Positions 8,693 through 18,583 of a DNA stretch of 64,000 nt are shown in pieces. The position numbers and the translations under genes are program-made. The notes below the pieces were generated by a model, which was given only the letters and a program-made list of their open reading frames with translations, was not told where the DNA came from and ran no database searches. Within the stretch, counting starts at the first letter, position 1, and every line of letters starts with the position of its first letter. Source of the DNA: Cedecea neteri (GTDB taxonomy: Bacteria > Pseudomonadota > Gammaproteobacteria > Enterobacterales > Enterobacteriaceae); assembly GCF_000758325.1 (NCBI RefSeq), contig NZ_CP009459.1, positions 2,604,001 through 2,668,000 of the forward strand, read 5' to 3'.

Positions 8693-10747
8693 ATGGAACT
8701 CAAAGCAACTTCTCTTGGCAAGCATTTAGCTCAGCACCCTTATAATCGGGTCAAACTGCTGCCTGCCGGCGTTGAGGTTAAAGGCGATCGCCACGAATAT
8801 CTTATTCCATTCAACCAGTTAATAGCGATTAACTGTAAACGTGGCCTTGTTTGGGGAGAGCTGGAATTCGTTCTTCCTGATGACAAAGTGGTTCGCCTGC
8901 ACGGTACCGAATGGGCGGAGACTCAGCGCTTTTTCCATCATCTGAGTTCGCTCTGGCTTAACTGGAGCACGGAGATGAGTGAAGTTGCCGCCGAAGTATT
9001 AACCGCTCAACGAGAAGAGATTGCTCAGCGCACTCGCAAAGAGGTGTGGTTCCGTCGAAGTGATATGCAGGCGTTACAAGATAACCTGCGTGCAGCTATC
9101 TCTGCCCTCCCGCTGCCGCATGCCCGGCTTGGTGAGTTTGAAAACTGCCGGGAAGCGTGGGCTATATGTAAAGCCTGGCTTGAACAAGGTGAAGAGCGCC
9201 GTCACCAGCGTAATAGCGCTTACACCGAACGGATGCTGGAAAAATATGCCGCTTTCTTTGAGCAGGTTGAAAGTTCGCCGTTGAATCCGTCTCAGGCTCG
9301 TGCCGTGGTGAATGGCGAAGATTCGCTCCTGGTGCTGGCTGGGGCGGGTAGCGGCAAAACCTCCGTTCTTGTGGCGCGTGCCGGATGGTTGTTACAGCGT
9401 GGTGAAGCAACAGAGGAGCAGATCCTGCTTTTAGCCTTTGGTCGTCAGGCCGCACAGGAAATGGATGAACGTATAGCCAGCCGCCTTAATACTGAAGCGA
9501 TTTCTGCCAGAACTTTCCATTCGCTGGCGCTGCACATTATTCAACAGGGGAGCAAAAAAGTCCCTCGAGTCAGTGAGCTTGAGAGCGACACAGCGGCTCG
9601 CCATCAGTTGCTGATCGACAGCTGGCAGCAGCAATGCCGTGAGAAAAAAGCAATGGCCAAAGGCTGGCGGCAGTGGCTTAGCGAAGAGCTTGAGTGGGAT
9701 GTTCCGGAGGGTGAATATTGGCAGGACAAACGTCTGGCGAAGCGGCTTGCCAGCCGGCTCGACCGCTGGCTCGGCCTGATGAGGATGCACGGAGGCTCAC
9801 AGGCTGAAATGATAGAGAGTGCGCCAGAAGAGGTCAGAGAACTCTTCACTAAGCGTATTAAGCTGATGGCGCCATTGTTAAAAAGCTGGAAAGCCGCCCT
9901 GAAAGCCGAAGAGGCGGTAGATTTCTCCGGGCTGATTCATCAGGCAATTAATGTGCTCGAGAAGGGGCGTTTTATCAGCCCGTGGAAGCATATCCTTGTT
10001 GACGAGTTTCAGGACATTTCCCCCCAGCGGGCCGCCTTACTGGCTGCTTTAAGACGGCAGAACTCCCATACTTCGCTTTATGCCGTCGGAGATGACTGGC
10101 AGGCAATCTATCGATTTAGCGGCGCGGAAATGACGCTCACAACGGCGTTCAGTCATCATTTTGGGGAAGGTGACAGCTGTGCGCTGGATACTACGTATCG
10201 TTTTAACGACCGAATCGGCGAGATTGCCAACGGTTTTGTGCAGCAAAATCCGTATCAACTGCGTAAGCCGCTCAATAGCCTCTCCAAAGGGGACAAAAAA
10301 GCGGTAACTCTGCTTGCTGATGACAGGCTCGACGATCTGCTGGACAAACTCAGTGGGTATGCCTTGCCCGAACAGCGAATTTTGGTGCTGGCGCGGTATC
10401 ACCATTTGCGCCCTGAAAGTCTGGAAAAAGCCTCGACACGATGGCCTAAGCTCAATATCGATTTTATGACTATCCATGCCAGCAAAGGGCAGCAGGCGGA
10501 CTATGTGATCATTCTTGGTTTGCTGGAAGGAAAGGAAGGTTTTCCGGCGCCCGCGCGGGAGTCAATCATGGAGCAGGCGCTCCTGCCACAGCCGGAGGAT
10601 TTCCCGGATGCAGAGGAGCGGCGTTTACTTTATGTCGCGCTGACGCGAGCACGGCATCGGGTCTGGCTTATGTTCAACAAGCAGGAACCTTCAGTCTTTG
10701 TTGAGGCACTGAAGCGGCTGGGTGTACCCGCATCTAATCGCCCGTGA
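8693..10747 (+). CDS. helD: DNA helicase IV
   Basis: Superfamily I 3'-5' DNA helicase of the UvrD type. The 684-residue protein carries an N-terminal extension, Walker A (AGAGSGKT at 216-223), the DEFQD motif II, GDDWQAIYRFSGA motif III and C-terminal motifs (IHASKGQQADYVI, YVALTRARH). I start at MELKATSLGKHLAQHP because it aligns with the E. coli N terminus. A longer frame from 8657 adds 12 residues with no counterpart. Its stop codon directly abuts that of the convergent mgsA with no base between. Confidence 0.96.
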   Translation: MELKATSLGKHLAQHPYNRVKLLPAGVEVKGDRHEYLIPFNQLIAINCKRGLVWGELEFVLPDDKVVRLHGTEWAETQRFFHHLSSLWLNWSTEMSEVAAEVLTAQREEIAQRTRKEVWFRRSDMQALQDNLRAAISALPLPHARLGEFENCREAWAICKAWLEQGEERRHQRNSAYTERMLEKYAAFFEQVESSPLNPSQARAVVNGEDSLLVLAGAGSGKTSVLVARAGWLLQRGEATEEQILLLAFGRQAAQEMDERIASRLNTEAISARTFHSLALHIIQQGSKKVPRVSELESDTAARHQLLIDSWQQQCREKKAMAKGWRQWLSEELEWDVPEGEYWQDKRLAKRLASRLDRWLGLMRMHGGSQAEMIESAPEEVRELFTKRIKLMAPLLKSWKAALKAEEAVDFSGLIHQAINVLEKGRFISPWKHILVDEFQDISPQRAALLAALRRQNSHTSLYAVGDDWQAIYRFSGAEMTLTTAFSHHFGEGDSCALDTTYRFNDRIGEIANGFVQQNPYQLRKPLNSLSKGDKKAVTLLADDRLDDLLDKLSGYALPEQRILVLARYHHLRPESLEKASTRWPKLNIDFMTIHASKGQQADYVIILGLLEGKEGFPAPARESIMEQALLPQPEDFPDAEERRLLYVALTRARHRVWLMFNKQEPSVFVEALKRLGVPASNRP

Positions 10748-11206
10748 TTATTTCAGGCGTTCATTCAGGTAGCGTTGGTAATCCGGGATAAGAATATCCA
10801 CGCTCTCATTGAAGCCCGGTGAGTGAATAATAAAGTCTGCGGTAGAGAGGTTGGTGGCGACCGGGATATTCCAGACGGTCGCCAGGCGCAGCAGGGCCTT
10901 AACGTCTGGGTCGTGAGGAACGGCATTGAGCGGGTCCCAGAAGAAAATCAGGACATCAATTTTGCCTTCGGAAATTAAGGCACCTACCTGTTGGTCGCCC
11001 CCCATTGGGCCACTGAGCATGGCGTTGACTTCAAGCCCTGTTGCTCTCTGAATTAAATTACCCGTTGTCCCGGTGGCATAGAGAGTGTGGTTGGCAAGCG
11101 TTGCTTTATGGCGTTGTACCCACTTCAAAAGCGCGTCCTTACAGTGATCGTGGGCAACCAGTGCGATATGTTTTTTTACCGCAAGGGTGCGGGTTGTTAG
11201 TTCCAT
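10748..11206 (-). CDS. mgsA: Methylglyoxal synthase
   Basis: Converts dihydroxyacetone phosphate to methylglyoxal and phosphate, a bypass used when sugar phosphates accumulate. 152 residues, the E. coli length. Active-site residues are present: His19, the phosphate-binding GTTGN loop (46-50), Asp71 in GPMGGDQQ, Asp91 in FFWDPL, His98 and Asp101 in VPHDPD. Single gene, convergent with helD. Confidence 0.97.
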   Translation of the reverse strand: MELTTRTLAVKKHIALVAHDHCKDALLKWVQRHKATLANHTLYATGTTGNLIQRATGLEVNAMLSGPMGGDQQVGALISEGKIDVLIFFWDPLNAVPHDPDVKALLRLATVWNIPVATNLSTADFIIHSPGFNESVDILIPDYQRYLNERLK

Positions 11207-11305
11207 TCTTTTTTCCTGGGTAGTTTTAGGCTGCTAACAGATTACTAAAAGCGCCAGGGGCTGCAAGAGCAGAACGTCAAAAAAGCGAGGTATCTCGAGG
11301 CATTG

Positions 11306-11953
11306 CTATGGGGTGGGCGTCTCATTTGCCCAGCGTAAAAAACGCGCCCGTGTCGGATTATCGGCCTGACTGAACCAGTATCTCAGCCGTTGCTCTGTCA
11401 GCACTTCAGACTGCGCCGGTGGAAGGTCTGGATTAGCCTGGGCAAATTGCAGAATGCCTTCGTTGGCCATGCGGTTTGCGAATCCGGGCATTGACGCTTT
11501 TTTTCCTGATTTGTTATAGCGCTGTGTCTCTTCTTCATAATCCGTTCCGGTTGGATCGGGTTTTATCTCCAATATATCGGTTCGGATGGGAATGGGGTGG
11601 GCCTGGCCGTCCAGCAGCTTAATTTGAAAGGTAGTTCCAGAATGATTAGGATCTTTTAGCGGTAGAACAATATTGACCTGATCTATCTCTTTGGTATCAA
11701 AACTGATCACTATCGGTGGGGATACCCCAGAAGACCGGCTGCGTGCGTTGTTTAATTTTTTTTCAATGCGCAGAACCAACTGATGTGGCCCATTATCTAT
11801 TTCAATGCTGTCTGCCCCTTTAAGGAGCGAGCTGGAAACTCTTTTACCATCCAGAACCAGTAGATCCACATCGGTGGAAAGGCGCAGCGTGGTTCCCCAT
11901 ACCAGGGTTGGTAGCATCAATATTAGCCCTGCAAGTGGCAGACCTGCTCTCAT
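11306..11953 (-). CDS. yccT: YccT/CsgI-like periplasmic protein (DUF2057)
   Basis: Secreted protein of the DUF2057 family; the Enterobacteriaceae member has been reported to inhibit curli assembly (CsgI). The ATG at 11953 has a GGGAGAG ribosome site and begins a clean signal peptide (MRAGLPLAGLILMLPTLVWG, then TTLRL). An ATG 13 codons upstream lacks one. Mature sequence STDVDLLVLDGKRVSSSLLKGADSIE closely matches the family. 215 residues against 220 in E. coli. Divergent from yccU. Confidence 0.9.
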   Translation of the reverse strand: MRAGLPLAGLILMLPTLVWGTTLRLSTDVDLLVLDGKRVSSSLLKGADSIEIDNGPHQLVLRIEKKLNNARSRSSGVSPPIVISFDTKEIDQVNIVLPLKDPNHSGTTFQIKLLDGQAHPIPIRTDILEIKPDPTGTDYEEETQRYNKSGKKASMPGFANRMANEGILQFAQANPDLPPAQSEVLTEQRLRYWFSQADNPTRARFLRWANETPTP

Positions 11954-12121
11954 TTCACTCTCCCTGGTGAACATGCTGAATGGATATTTCAAAGTTTTTC
12001 CTGAGACCCATTTATTAACATATAGACATATTTTCAGAAATTGCGCGCCTGAGTTTCCAGTAGAAAGATGGCTGGGTGACGGGCTTTGGCATACACTTCA
12101 GACAACATCTTAGGGGGCGCT

Positions 12122-12535
12122 ATGAAACAAAGTGATATCGAAAATATCCTGAAAACCACCCGTACCATTGCGCTGGTGGGGGCCAGCGACAAGCCCGATC
12201 GCCCGAGTTATCGGGTGATGGATTACCTGCTCAAACAAGGTTATGAGGTTATTCCCGTGTCGCCGAAGGTCGCGGGTAAAACGCTGTTAGGGCAGCAGGG
12301 CTATGCCACGCTTGCGGACGTACCAAAGAAAATTGATATGGTCGATGTGTTCCGTAATTCTGAGGCTGCCTGGGGTGTGGCGCAGGATGCCATCGCCGTG
12401 GGAGCGAAAACGCTATGGATGCAGCTTGGCGTGATTAATGAGCAGGCTGCGGTGCTGGCGCAGAATGCGGGATTAAGCGTTGTGATGGATAAATGCCCGG
12501 CGATCGAAATTCCTCGTCTTGGGCTGGCGAAATAA
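12122..12535 (+). CDS. yccU: YccU, CoA-binding domain protein
   Basis: Small Rossmann-fold protein with the CoA-binding domain also found in succinyl-CoA synthetase: [19 protein letters not shown] near the N terminus and [13 protein letters not shown] at the end. The physiological role is unknown. The start is the ATG after TTAGGGGGCGCT, giving 137 residues as in E. coli. Ends at a bidirectional terminator shared with hspQ. Confidence 0.93.
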   Translation: MKQSDIENILKTTRTIALVGASDKPDRPSYRVMDYLLKQGYEVIPVSPKVAGKTLLGQQGYATLADVPKKIDMVDVFRNSEAAWGVAQDAIAVGAKTLWMQLGVINEQAAVLAQNAGLSVVMDKCPAIEIPRLGLAK

Positions 12536-12539
12536 GAAA

Positions 12540-12562
12540 AACCCCGCGTCGGCGGGGTTTTT
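12540..12562. terminator. Bidirectional terminator between yccU and hspQ
   Basis: ACCCCGC (12541-12547), a GTCG loop and GCGGGGT (12552-12558) with T run on the right and A run on the left. Confidence 0.9.
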
Positions 12563-12564
12563 TA

Positions 12565-12882
12565 TCAGTTACGCAGGCGTGGGGCCTGAAGCTGTTGGCG
12601 TATCGAGGCAGCCAGTTCGTCCATCGACGGCTGTTCAGGGTGCTCGTCGTCATCTTCAGAACTGAGCTGAGCTTCGGCGAGATAGGTATGAATCGCCTGG
12701 CCATCCTCATCTTCCATGACAACGTGGTACCACGGCGCCGCGCGGAGTGCGCTATTGTCGGCCAGATCGTCTTCCTGTGGCTCATCGAGCGAATACTCGG
12801 GGTCAATGTCGACCACTACGCCCAGATAGCCCAGTAAAGAATGGCGAACCTGCTGGCCAATACCGAATTTGCTGGCAATCAT
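12565..12882 (-). CDS. hspQ: Heat-shock protein HspQ
   Basis: Small hemimethylated-DNA-binding-fold protein that acts as a specificity-enhancing factor for Lon and was described as destabilising mutant DnaA. 105 residues starting at [21 protein letters not shown], directly behind GGGAGGTGACT. The core [10 protein letters not shown] and the C-terminal QLQAPRLRN are conserved. A start two codons upstream is possible but less well placed. Followed upstream on the same strand by rlmI. Confidence 0.95.
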   Translation of the reverse strand: MIASKFGIGQQVRHSLLGYLGVVVDIDPEYSLDEPQEDDLADNSALRAAPWYHVVMEDEDGQAIHTYLAEAQLSSEDDDEHPEQPSMDELAASIRQQLQAPRLRN

Positions 12883-12943
12883 AGTCACCTCCCGGGAACA
12901 TTACTCTGCATACGAATATGCGGGCAATTTCCGCCTTTTCAAG

Positions 12944-14134
12944 CTACATGACTCGACAGGCAAACCCTTTCAGATACAGCCCTTCCGGGTAGGTTGCGAT
13001 CACCGGGTGATCGGCCGCCTGACGGAACTGCTCTATAAATTGTACATCACGCCCGGCATCTACGGCGGCATCGGCGATGATTTTTTGGAATAAATCTGTG
13101 GTCATCAACCCGGAGCAAGAGAACGTCATCAGAATGCCGCCTGGGTTCAGTAACTGAATCGCTAACATGTTGATGTCTTTATAGCCCCGGCATGCGCCCG
13201 CCAGCTGGTTTTTGTTTTCAACAAATTTAGGTGGATCCATTACGATGACGTCGAATTTCTCGCCCTGGTCGCGATATTTGCGCAGTAGCTTGAACACGTC
13301 GTCACGAAGAAACTCGGCTTTGCTGAGATCAAGCTTGTTCAGCTCTACGTTTTTTCTGGCGATATCCAGCGCGTCCTGAGAGGTATCCACGCTTACTACC
13401 TGGCTGCAGTTACCCATCAACGCAGAAACCGCAAAACCACCGGTGTAGGAGAAGCAGTTCAGGACGCGTTTATTATCGACGTAGCGGCGAGTGGCGAAAC
13501 GGCTGTCTCGCTGATCGAGGTAGTAACCTGTTTTATGCCCGCCCTGAATGTCTACCAGCAGCTTCATGCCATGTTCTTCAATAGGCAGCAGGGCAGGAGG
13601 CAGTTCACCGCTGACCGGCCCCTGAGTCAAAGCCATGCCTTCTTTCTTACGCACGGTAACATCGGAACGATCGTAAACAGAGCATTCAGGGTAGAGAGAC
13701 TGCAGGGCGGCAACGAGGGCCGGGCGCTGATATTCTGCGCCGGCAGACAACAGCTGCAGCACCAGGAAGCTGCCAAAACGATCGATAGTGACGCCCGGTA
13801 AACCGTCAGATTCACCGGCGATCAGGCGGTAGCTGTCCAGCCCATCACGCTTAGCCAGCCAGTCTCTCCACTGCTGGGCTTGCTGCAGGCGGCGGGTAAA
13901 GAAGGCGATATCAATACTTTCAGCCTGATCAAAGGTCCAGACGCGGGCGCGGATTTGTGATTCAGGGGAATATGCCGCGCGGGCTAGCCACTTGCCCTGG
14001 CTGTCCACCACATCAACTGTTTCACCGAGACTGGCCTTACCTTCCAGGCGCGCAACAGCCCCAGAGAAAACCCATGGATGACGGCGCAATAACGACTTCT
14101 CACGCCCTTTGGCTAACACTAAACGTACGCTCAT
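12944..14134 (-). CDS. rlmI: 23S rRNA m5C1962 methyltransferase RlmI
   Basis: SAM-dependent methyltransferase that makes 5-methylcytosine at 23S rRNA position 1962. 396 residues, as in E. coli. An N-terminal PUA domain (about 1-80) precedes a Rossmann domain with [14 protein letters not shown] (SAM site), VIVMDPPKF (motif IV) and FSCSG, whose cysteine is the likely nucleophile. Divergent from acyP. Confidence 0.96.
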   Translation of the reverse strand: MSVRLVLAKGREKSLLRRHPWVFSGAVARLEGKASLGETVDVVDSQGKWLARAAYSPESQIRARVWTFDQAESIDIAFFTRRLQQAQQWRDWLAKRDGLDSYRLIAGESDGLPGVTIDRFGSFLVLQLLSAGAEYQRPALVAALQSLYPECSVYDRSDVTVRKKEGMALTQGPVSGELPPALLPIEEHGMKLLVDIQGGHKTGYYLDQRDSRFATRRYVDNKRVLNCFSYTGGFAVSALMGNCSQVVSVDTSQDALDIARKNVELNKLDLSKAEFLRDDVFKLLRKYRDQGEKFDVIVMDPPKFVENKNQLAGACRGYKDINMLAIQLLNPGGILMTFSCSGLMTTDLFQKIIADAAVDAGRDVQFIEQFRQAADHPVIATYPEGLYLKGFACRVM

Positions 14135-14298
14135 AATTTATTTGCTGCTTCGCTAAGAAATGGGCGCCATTTTCCGGTTTAGGGCCGCTAATTGCAATTT
14201 ATTCACGTGGGGGCCTCACAGAGTGGGTTACTGCCAAAGAAAAAAAGACCGGGTTTGTTAGACTTAGAGCTGTTTTGCGCGTTCAGGTGGAGGTAATG

Positions 14299-14586
14299 AT
14301 GAATACAGAAAAACAGTGCGTGAAGTGTTGGGTACACGGTATGGTTCAGGGCGTGGGCTTTCGTTACAGCACTCAGCGTGAGGGCGAAAAGCTTGGCTTA
14401 ACCGGCTATGCCCGTAACCTGGATGATGGCAGCGTGGAGGTGGTGGCCTGCGGAGAGGCGGAGCAGGTTGAAAAGCTGCTGGCGTGGCTAAAAGCCGGCG
14501 GGCCACGCAGCGCAAGGGTTGATAAAGTTCTGACTGAACCACATCAACCCGAACGCGAATGGGTCAACTTTGGTATCCGCTACTAG
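14299..14586 (+). CDS. acyP: Acylphosphatase
   Basis: Hydrolyses carboxyl-phosphate bonds of acyl phosphates. The substrate-binding arginine ([11 protein letters not shown]) and catalytic asparagine ([12 protein letters not shown]) are present. Two ATGs lie in tandem behind GGAGG; the second (14299) has the better spacing and gives 95 residues, against 92 in E. coli YccX. An upstream TTG at 14275 would add a tail with no counterpart. Its TAG stop shares the CTAG tetramer with the stop of the convergent tusE. Confidence 0.94.
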   Translation: MNTEKQCVKCWVHGMVQGVGFRYSTQREGEKLGLTGYARNLDDGSVEVVACGEAEQVEKLLAWLKAGGPRSARVDKVLTEPHQPEREWVNFGIRY

Positions 14587-14912
14587 ATACACTTCACCGG
14601 TTTGGGCAGGCCAGCGATTTTTGTGGCCTGTTTGGCCGGGCCTTTCGGGAACAGGCGATAAAGGTAGCGGCTGTTGCCTTTCTCTTCACCGAACTTGTTT
14701 GCCATAGCCTTGACCAGCATGCGAATGGCCGGGGAGGTATTAAACTCCAGGTAAAATTCGCGCACAAAACGAACCACTTCCCAGTGCTCTACCGCCAGGG
14801 TAATGCCTTCTTTGGCGGCAATCTCTTCCGCCAGCGGCTCGCTCCATTCCTGGCTATTTTTCAGGTAGCCATCGGCATCTGTCTCTATTTCTCTGCCTTC
14901 AAAGGTCAACAT
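14583..14912 (-). CDS. tusE: Sulfurtransferase TusE
   Basis: Last sulfur carrier of the TusA-TusBCD-TusE relay that delivers sulfur to MnmA for 2-thiouridine at the tRNA wobble position. 109 residues with the essential penultimate cysteine (KPVKCI) and the DsrC-family core [19 protein letters not shown]. The stop overlaps that of acyP by three bases. Confidence 0.97.
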   Translation of the reverse strand: MLTFEGREIETDADGYLKNSQEWSEPLAEEIAAKEGITLAVEHWEVVRFVREFYLEFNTSPAIRMLVKAMANKFGEEKGNSRYLYRLFPKGPAKQATKIAGLPKPVKCI

Positions 14913-15002
14913 AGTTATCCGCTATTTACGTCAAATCGGGCGAAGTGTAGCAAATTTTCTCTGCGGGCTTAAGGGCGGAATGCGTCAGGGTTGAGGGCAA
15001 AA

Positions 15003-15034
15003 AAAAGAGAATGCACAAGGCATTCTCTTTTGGG
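15003..15034 (-). terminator. yccA terminator
   Basis: A 12-bp perfect stem (AAAAGAGAATGC with GCATTCTCTTTT, loop ACAAG), followed on the minus strand by a T run. Confidence 0.9.
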
Positions 15035-15048
15035 GATTACCGCATCAG

Positions 15049-15708
15049 TTAGTCGCGGCTGGCAAAACCAAGGATGCTCAGCAGGCTAACGAAGATGTTG
15101 TAAAGAGAAACATACAGGCTTACGGTCGCGCGAATGTAGTTTGTTTCGCCGCCGCGGATGATGTTGCTGGTCTCAAACAGGATGGCGCCAGAAGAGATCA
15201 GGATAAACACCGCACTGATCGCCAGATGCAGGGCCGGGAGCTGCAGGAAGATGTTAGCCACCATACCAATCAGCACAACCACTACGCCCGCCATCAGCAT
15301 GCCGCCGAGGAAGGACATGTCTTTACGAGTAGTCAGCACATAAGCGGAACAGCTAAAGAAGACCAGCGCGGTACCGCCCAGCGCCAGACCAATAACATCG
15401 CCCATGCCTGCGGACAGATAAGCATTCAGCATTGGCCCCAGGATATAGCCCAGGAAGCCGGTAAAGGCGAATGCAGACAAAATGCCCACCGGTTTATCCG
15501 CAGTTTTGTAGGTCAGGAACATCAGGCCGTACATACCCACCAGCGTCAGAATCAGCCCTGGAGAAGGCAACATCAGTACGGTGCTGGCGGTTGCCGTCAA
15601 CGCGGAAAATGCCAGCGTTAAACTCAGCAGGAAATAGGTATTACGTAGCACCTTGTGGGTGCTGAGCAGTGACGAACGGTCACGCGAGGAGGTAATAATG
15701 CGATCCAT
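15049..15708 (-). CDS. yccA: YccA, FtsH-interacting membrane protein
   Basis: Seven-helix inner-membrane protein of the Bax-inhibitor-1 family. In E. coli it is a substrate and modulator of the FtsH protease and protects SecY when the translocon jams. 219 residues, same length as in E. coli. The cytoplasmic N terminus ([23 protein letters not shown]) is the segment FtsH needs for degradation. Well-formed terminator downstream. Confidence 0.96.
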   Translation of the reverse strand: MDRIITSSRDRSSLLSTHKVLRNTYFLLSLTLAFSALTATASTVLMLPSPGLILTLVGMYGLMFLTYKTADKPVGILSAFAFTGFLGYILGPMLNAYLSAGMGDVIGLALGGTALVFFSCSAYVLTTRKDMSFLGGMLMAGVVVVLIGMVANIFLQLPALHLAISAVFILISSGAILFETSNIIRGGETNYIRATVSLYVSLYNIFVSLLSILGFASRD

Positions 15709-15934
15709 TCTAAACTCTCTCTTTTACAGGTGTTTTATGGTCATGAGCATAATGCCCGCCTTTATTAGACAAAAGCCTTTTTACCCATCTTTACCTCGTG
15801 CACTTTATCACATTGTACAAAATTAATGCCATAACACCCACTTATAGGTGGCTGAAAAATATTGCTTTATTACCTAAAGCCGACTAAGAGTGTTAGCCGT
15901 ACCGTCGTTAAATAACATTAATAAGGCGTAGGTC

Positions 15935-17560
15935 ATGAAAGCAAACAACAACACATTTTCAAAATCATTGGTTGCTCTGGGTCTGCTCAGCGCTATTTCC
16001 AGCGCATGGGCAGCAGACGTTCCGCCAGGAACCGAGCTTGCAGCCAAACAGGAGCTGGTGCGTAACAACGGCAGTGAACCCGCATCGCTGGATCCCCACA
16101 AAGTGGAGAGCGACGTTGAAAGTAATATTATCGGCGACTTTTTTGACGGCCTGATTCGCGTCAAAAACGATGGCTCTATCGAACCTCATCTGGCTGAGAA
16201 ATGGGATAACCAGGACAACAAAGTCTGGACGTTCCATCTGCGCCCAGGCATTAAATGGTCCAATGGTGAACCTATCACCGCGCAGGATGTGGTCTGGAGC
16301 TGGAAGCGTTTAGTCGATCCTAAAACGGGCTCCCCTTATGCAACTTATCCCGGCACAATGCACATCGAAAATGCCAATGACATTGCCGAAGGTAAAAAGC
16401 CGGTCGATAGTCTGGGCGTGAAGGCGCTGGATGCCAACACCGTTCAGGTGACGCTGGACCAGCCAACGTCGGCCTTCTTGCTGATGCTCGGCCATACGTC
16501 TATGGTACCGGTTAGCGAAGCTGCGGTAGAAAAATTTGGGGATAAATGGACCCAGCCGGCCAACTTCGTGAGCAGCGGCCCGTATAAACTGTCGCAGTGG
16601 GTGGTGAACGAAAAAGTCGTCGGCGAGCGTAATAAGCAGTACTGGGACGATGCTCATACGGTGATTAATAAGGTAACTTATCTGCCTGTGGCTTCTGGTA
16701 CTGCAGATATTAACCGCTATAAAGCGGGTGAGATTGATATCACCTATACCGTGCCGGAAACGCTCTTTGCCTCACTGAAAAAATCGATTCCGGATCAGGT
16801 CCATATCACGCCTTATCTGTCCACTTACTATTATGAATTCAATACCACCAAAGCGCCGTTTAACGACCCACGCGTTCGCCTGGCGCTGAATCTGGCCCTG
16901 GATAAAGACATCATCGCCGGTAAGGTATTAGGGCAGGGGCAAAAGCCTGCGTGGCTGGTTAGCCAGCCTAAAATTGGCGGGATAACGCTTAAGCCTGCGG
17001 AATACGGCAGCTGGAGCCACGATAAGCGTGTCGCTGAGGCGAAGAAATTGCTGGCAGAGGCGGGCTTTAACGAATCTCATCCGCTGCAGTTCAACCTGCT
17101 TTATAACACCTCGGAATCTCACCAGCGTATTGCCATTGCTGCCAGTTCGATGTGGAAGAAGAACATCGGCGTTGAGGCGAAGCTCCAAAACCAGGAATGG
17201 AAGACCATGCTGGATACTAAACGTACCGGCAATTACGACCTGGTGCGTTACGGCTGGATTGCCGATTACGATGATGCGGCTACCTATCTGAACAACTTCC
17301 GCACTGGGGACAGCCAGAACAGTTCCAAATACAGCAATCCTGCTTACGATGAGATTATCGCCAAAGCTTCACAGGCCACCACCCAGGAAGAACGCGCGAA
17401 GTATTATCAGCAGGCCGAAGATATTCTGGCGAAAGACGTTCCGACCATCCCTATCTACCACTATGTGAAAGTTCAACTGGTGAAACCTTACGTTGGGGGG
17501 TATGCCCCAAGCACGCTAGGCAAGTATCTGACCCAGGATCTTTACATCAAAAAGCACTAA
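15935..17560 (+). CDS. Orphan OppA/MppA-type oligopeptide-binding protein
   Basis: Periplasmic peptide-binding protein of the SBP_bac_5 family. The signal peptide ends SSAWA, and the mature protein begins ADVPPGTELAAKQELVRNNGSEPASLDPHK. 541 residues; it shares long blocks with both OppA (LVRNNGSE, WTQPANFVSSGPYKL) and MppA (SLDPHKVE, LLYNTSESHQRIAIAASSMWKKNIGVEAKLQNQEWKT). I cannot assign it to either. No oppBCDF genes are nearby, so it must borrow another permease or act as a signalling receptor like MppA. In E. coli nothing lies between yccA and serT, so this is an insertion. Confidence 0.85.
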   Translation: MKANNNTFSKSLVALGLLSAISSAWAADVPPGTELAAKQELVRNNGSEPASLDPHKVESDVESNIIGDFFDGLIRVKNDGSIEPHLAEKWDNQDNKVWTFHLRPGIKWSNGEPITAQDVVWSWKRLVDPKTGSPYATYPGTMHIENANDIAEGKKPVDSLGVKALDANTVQVTLDQPTSAFLLMLGHTSMVPVSEAAVEKFGDKWTQPANFVSSGPYKLSQWVVNEKVVGERNKQYWDDAHTVINKVTYLPVASGTADINRYKAGEIDITYTVPETLFASLKKSIPDQVHITPYLSTYYYEFNTTKAPFNDPRVRLALNLALDKDIIAGKVLGQGQKPAWLVSQPKIGGITLKPAEYGSWSHDKRVAEAKKLLAEAGFNESHPLQFNLLYNTSESHQRIAIAASSMWKKNIGVEAKLQNQEWKTMLDTKRTGNYDLVRYGWIADYDDAATYLNNFRTGDSQNSSKYSNPAYDEIIAKASQATTQEERAKYYQQAEDILAKDVPTIPIYHYVKVQLVKPYVGGYAPSTLGKYLTQDLYIKKH

Positions 17561-17717
17561 TGCCGACGCTGCCCTCTCTGGAGGGCAGAAAAAGCGGTTT
17601 GAAACTGAGCATGTTGCTGCTGTTTCAGGCAAATAACACAAATATGATGAAATTTCAGGCGATTGAACAAAATCGTGCTTTACATGAAGTATGGGTATGT
17701 TTATAGTTCGCCTCGTT

Positions 17718-17805
17718 GGAAGTGTGGCCGAGCGGTTGAAGGCACCGGTCTTGAAAACCGGCGACCCGAAAGGGTTCCAGAGTTCGAATCTCTGCGCTTC
17801 CGCCA
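17718..17805 (+). tRNA. serT: tRNA-Ser(UGA)
   Basis: 88-nt serine tRNA with encoded CCA. The acceptor stem GGAAGTG pairs with CGCTTCC, the anticodon loop CTTGAAA holds anticodon TGA (17752-17754), and a long variable arm and GTTCGAATC T-loop are present. Its position downstream of yccA matches E. coli serT. Confidence 0.97.
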
Positions 17806-17813
17806 ACATTTAC

Positions 17814-17841
17814 AAGGGGTTGCCGAAAGGCAGCCCCTTTT
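17814..17841 (+). terminator. serT terminator
   Basis: AAGGGGTTGCC, a GAAA tetraloop and GGCAGCCCCTT followed by TT, starting eight bases after the CCA end. Confidence 0.85.
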
Positions 17842-17885
17842 GCTTTGGTGCTGAAGCAGCGCGCCGCAAGTAAAGGCTTTGTACA

Positions 17886-18224
17886 TCATCCCCGTACACC
17901 TTTAACTTTCCTGTAAGTTCCTGGCGACATCTTAAAGCTGCGGGTAAACAGCCGGTTAAAGCTCTGCTGTGAGTCAAAGCCGTACTTTACCGAAATATCG
18001 ACGATTCGCTCCTGAGTGTTTTTGAGATCTTGTGCCGCCAGCTGTAATTTTCTGATTCTGATGTATCGGCCAATACTTTCGCCTTTATAATATAAAAAAA
18101 TTCTCTGGAAGTGCCATTTAGAGTAGCCAGAATAGCGAGCAACATCCTCTATTCGTAATCGACGATGAATATTATTGTCTATCCAGCCGGTGATGGTTTC
18201 TATGACTTTGGCGGAAATTTTCAT
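17886..18224 (-). CDS. RamA/MarA-like AraC-family activator
   Basis: Single-domain AraC/XylS regulator, 112 residues from the ATG at 18224 (GAGAG upstream), the size of RamA and SoxS. Two helix-turn-helix units are visible: LRIEDVARYSGYSKWHFQRIF and ERIVDISVKYGFDSQQSFNRLF. The sequence SKWHFQRIFLYYKGESIGRYIRIRKL is closest in my judgement to RamA. No RamR-type repressor is adjacent. Members of this group activate efflux and porin-control genes at marbox sites, so efflux control is an inference here. The open frame upstream of 18224 is AT-rich and unlike a protein. Confidence 0.8.
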   Translation of the reverse strand: MKISAKVIETITGWIDNNIHRRLRIEDVARYSGYSKWHFQRIFLYYKGESIGRYIRIRKLQLAAQDLKNTQERIVDISVKYGFDSQQSFNRLFTRSFKMSPGTYRKVKGVRG

Positions 18225-18583
18225 GCTGATATCTCTCAGTGTTAGTGAATGCTTTGTTACGCGTTTAACGCTGCAGTAGCGACTTAATGAAATTTCTAAG
18301 CTGGCAGGATAAAATATAGCGATCGAGGCTTTTTGTTTTATCTGAATGACAATGCTTGATGTTGTTATTATGTAAGGGTGATTTCGGATGGTGTTTTGAA
18401 TACATGATTTTAACGTATGTGTTATTGCAGATGTTAAAATCACCCTTTTCGTACAGGCACGCTCTAACATTATGGATTCCCGTTGAAGGGGGGAATGCCA
18501 TGAAGATGAATATCATAATAAGAGCGAACTTCATAACTGTGCTTCGGTCAGCTTTTTTAATGAACACGCGATGGCATAAGCGA
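18225..18583. other. AT-rich gap with only a doubtful small frame
   Basis: This gap upstream of the RamA-like gene is far richer in A and T than the flanking core genes. A minus-strand frame from an ATG at 18534 to 18265 starts with a signal-peptide-like MKFALIMIFIFMAFPPSTG but has no ribosome site, and its remainder looks unstructured. I do not call it a gene. Confidence 0.4.

Noticed and set aside
18265-18534. Small minus-strand frame with a signal-like N terminus upstream of the RamA-like gene
   Set aside because: No ribosome site, AT-rich DNA, and the rest of the frame looks random; kept only as a note on the gap.
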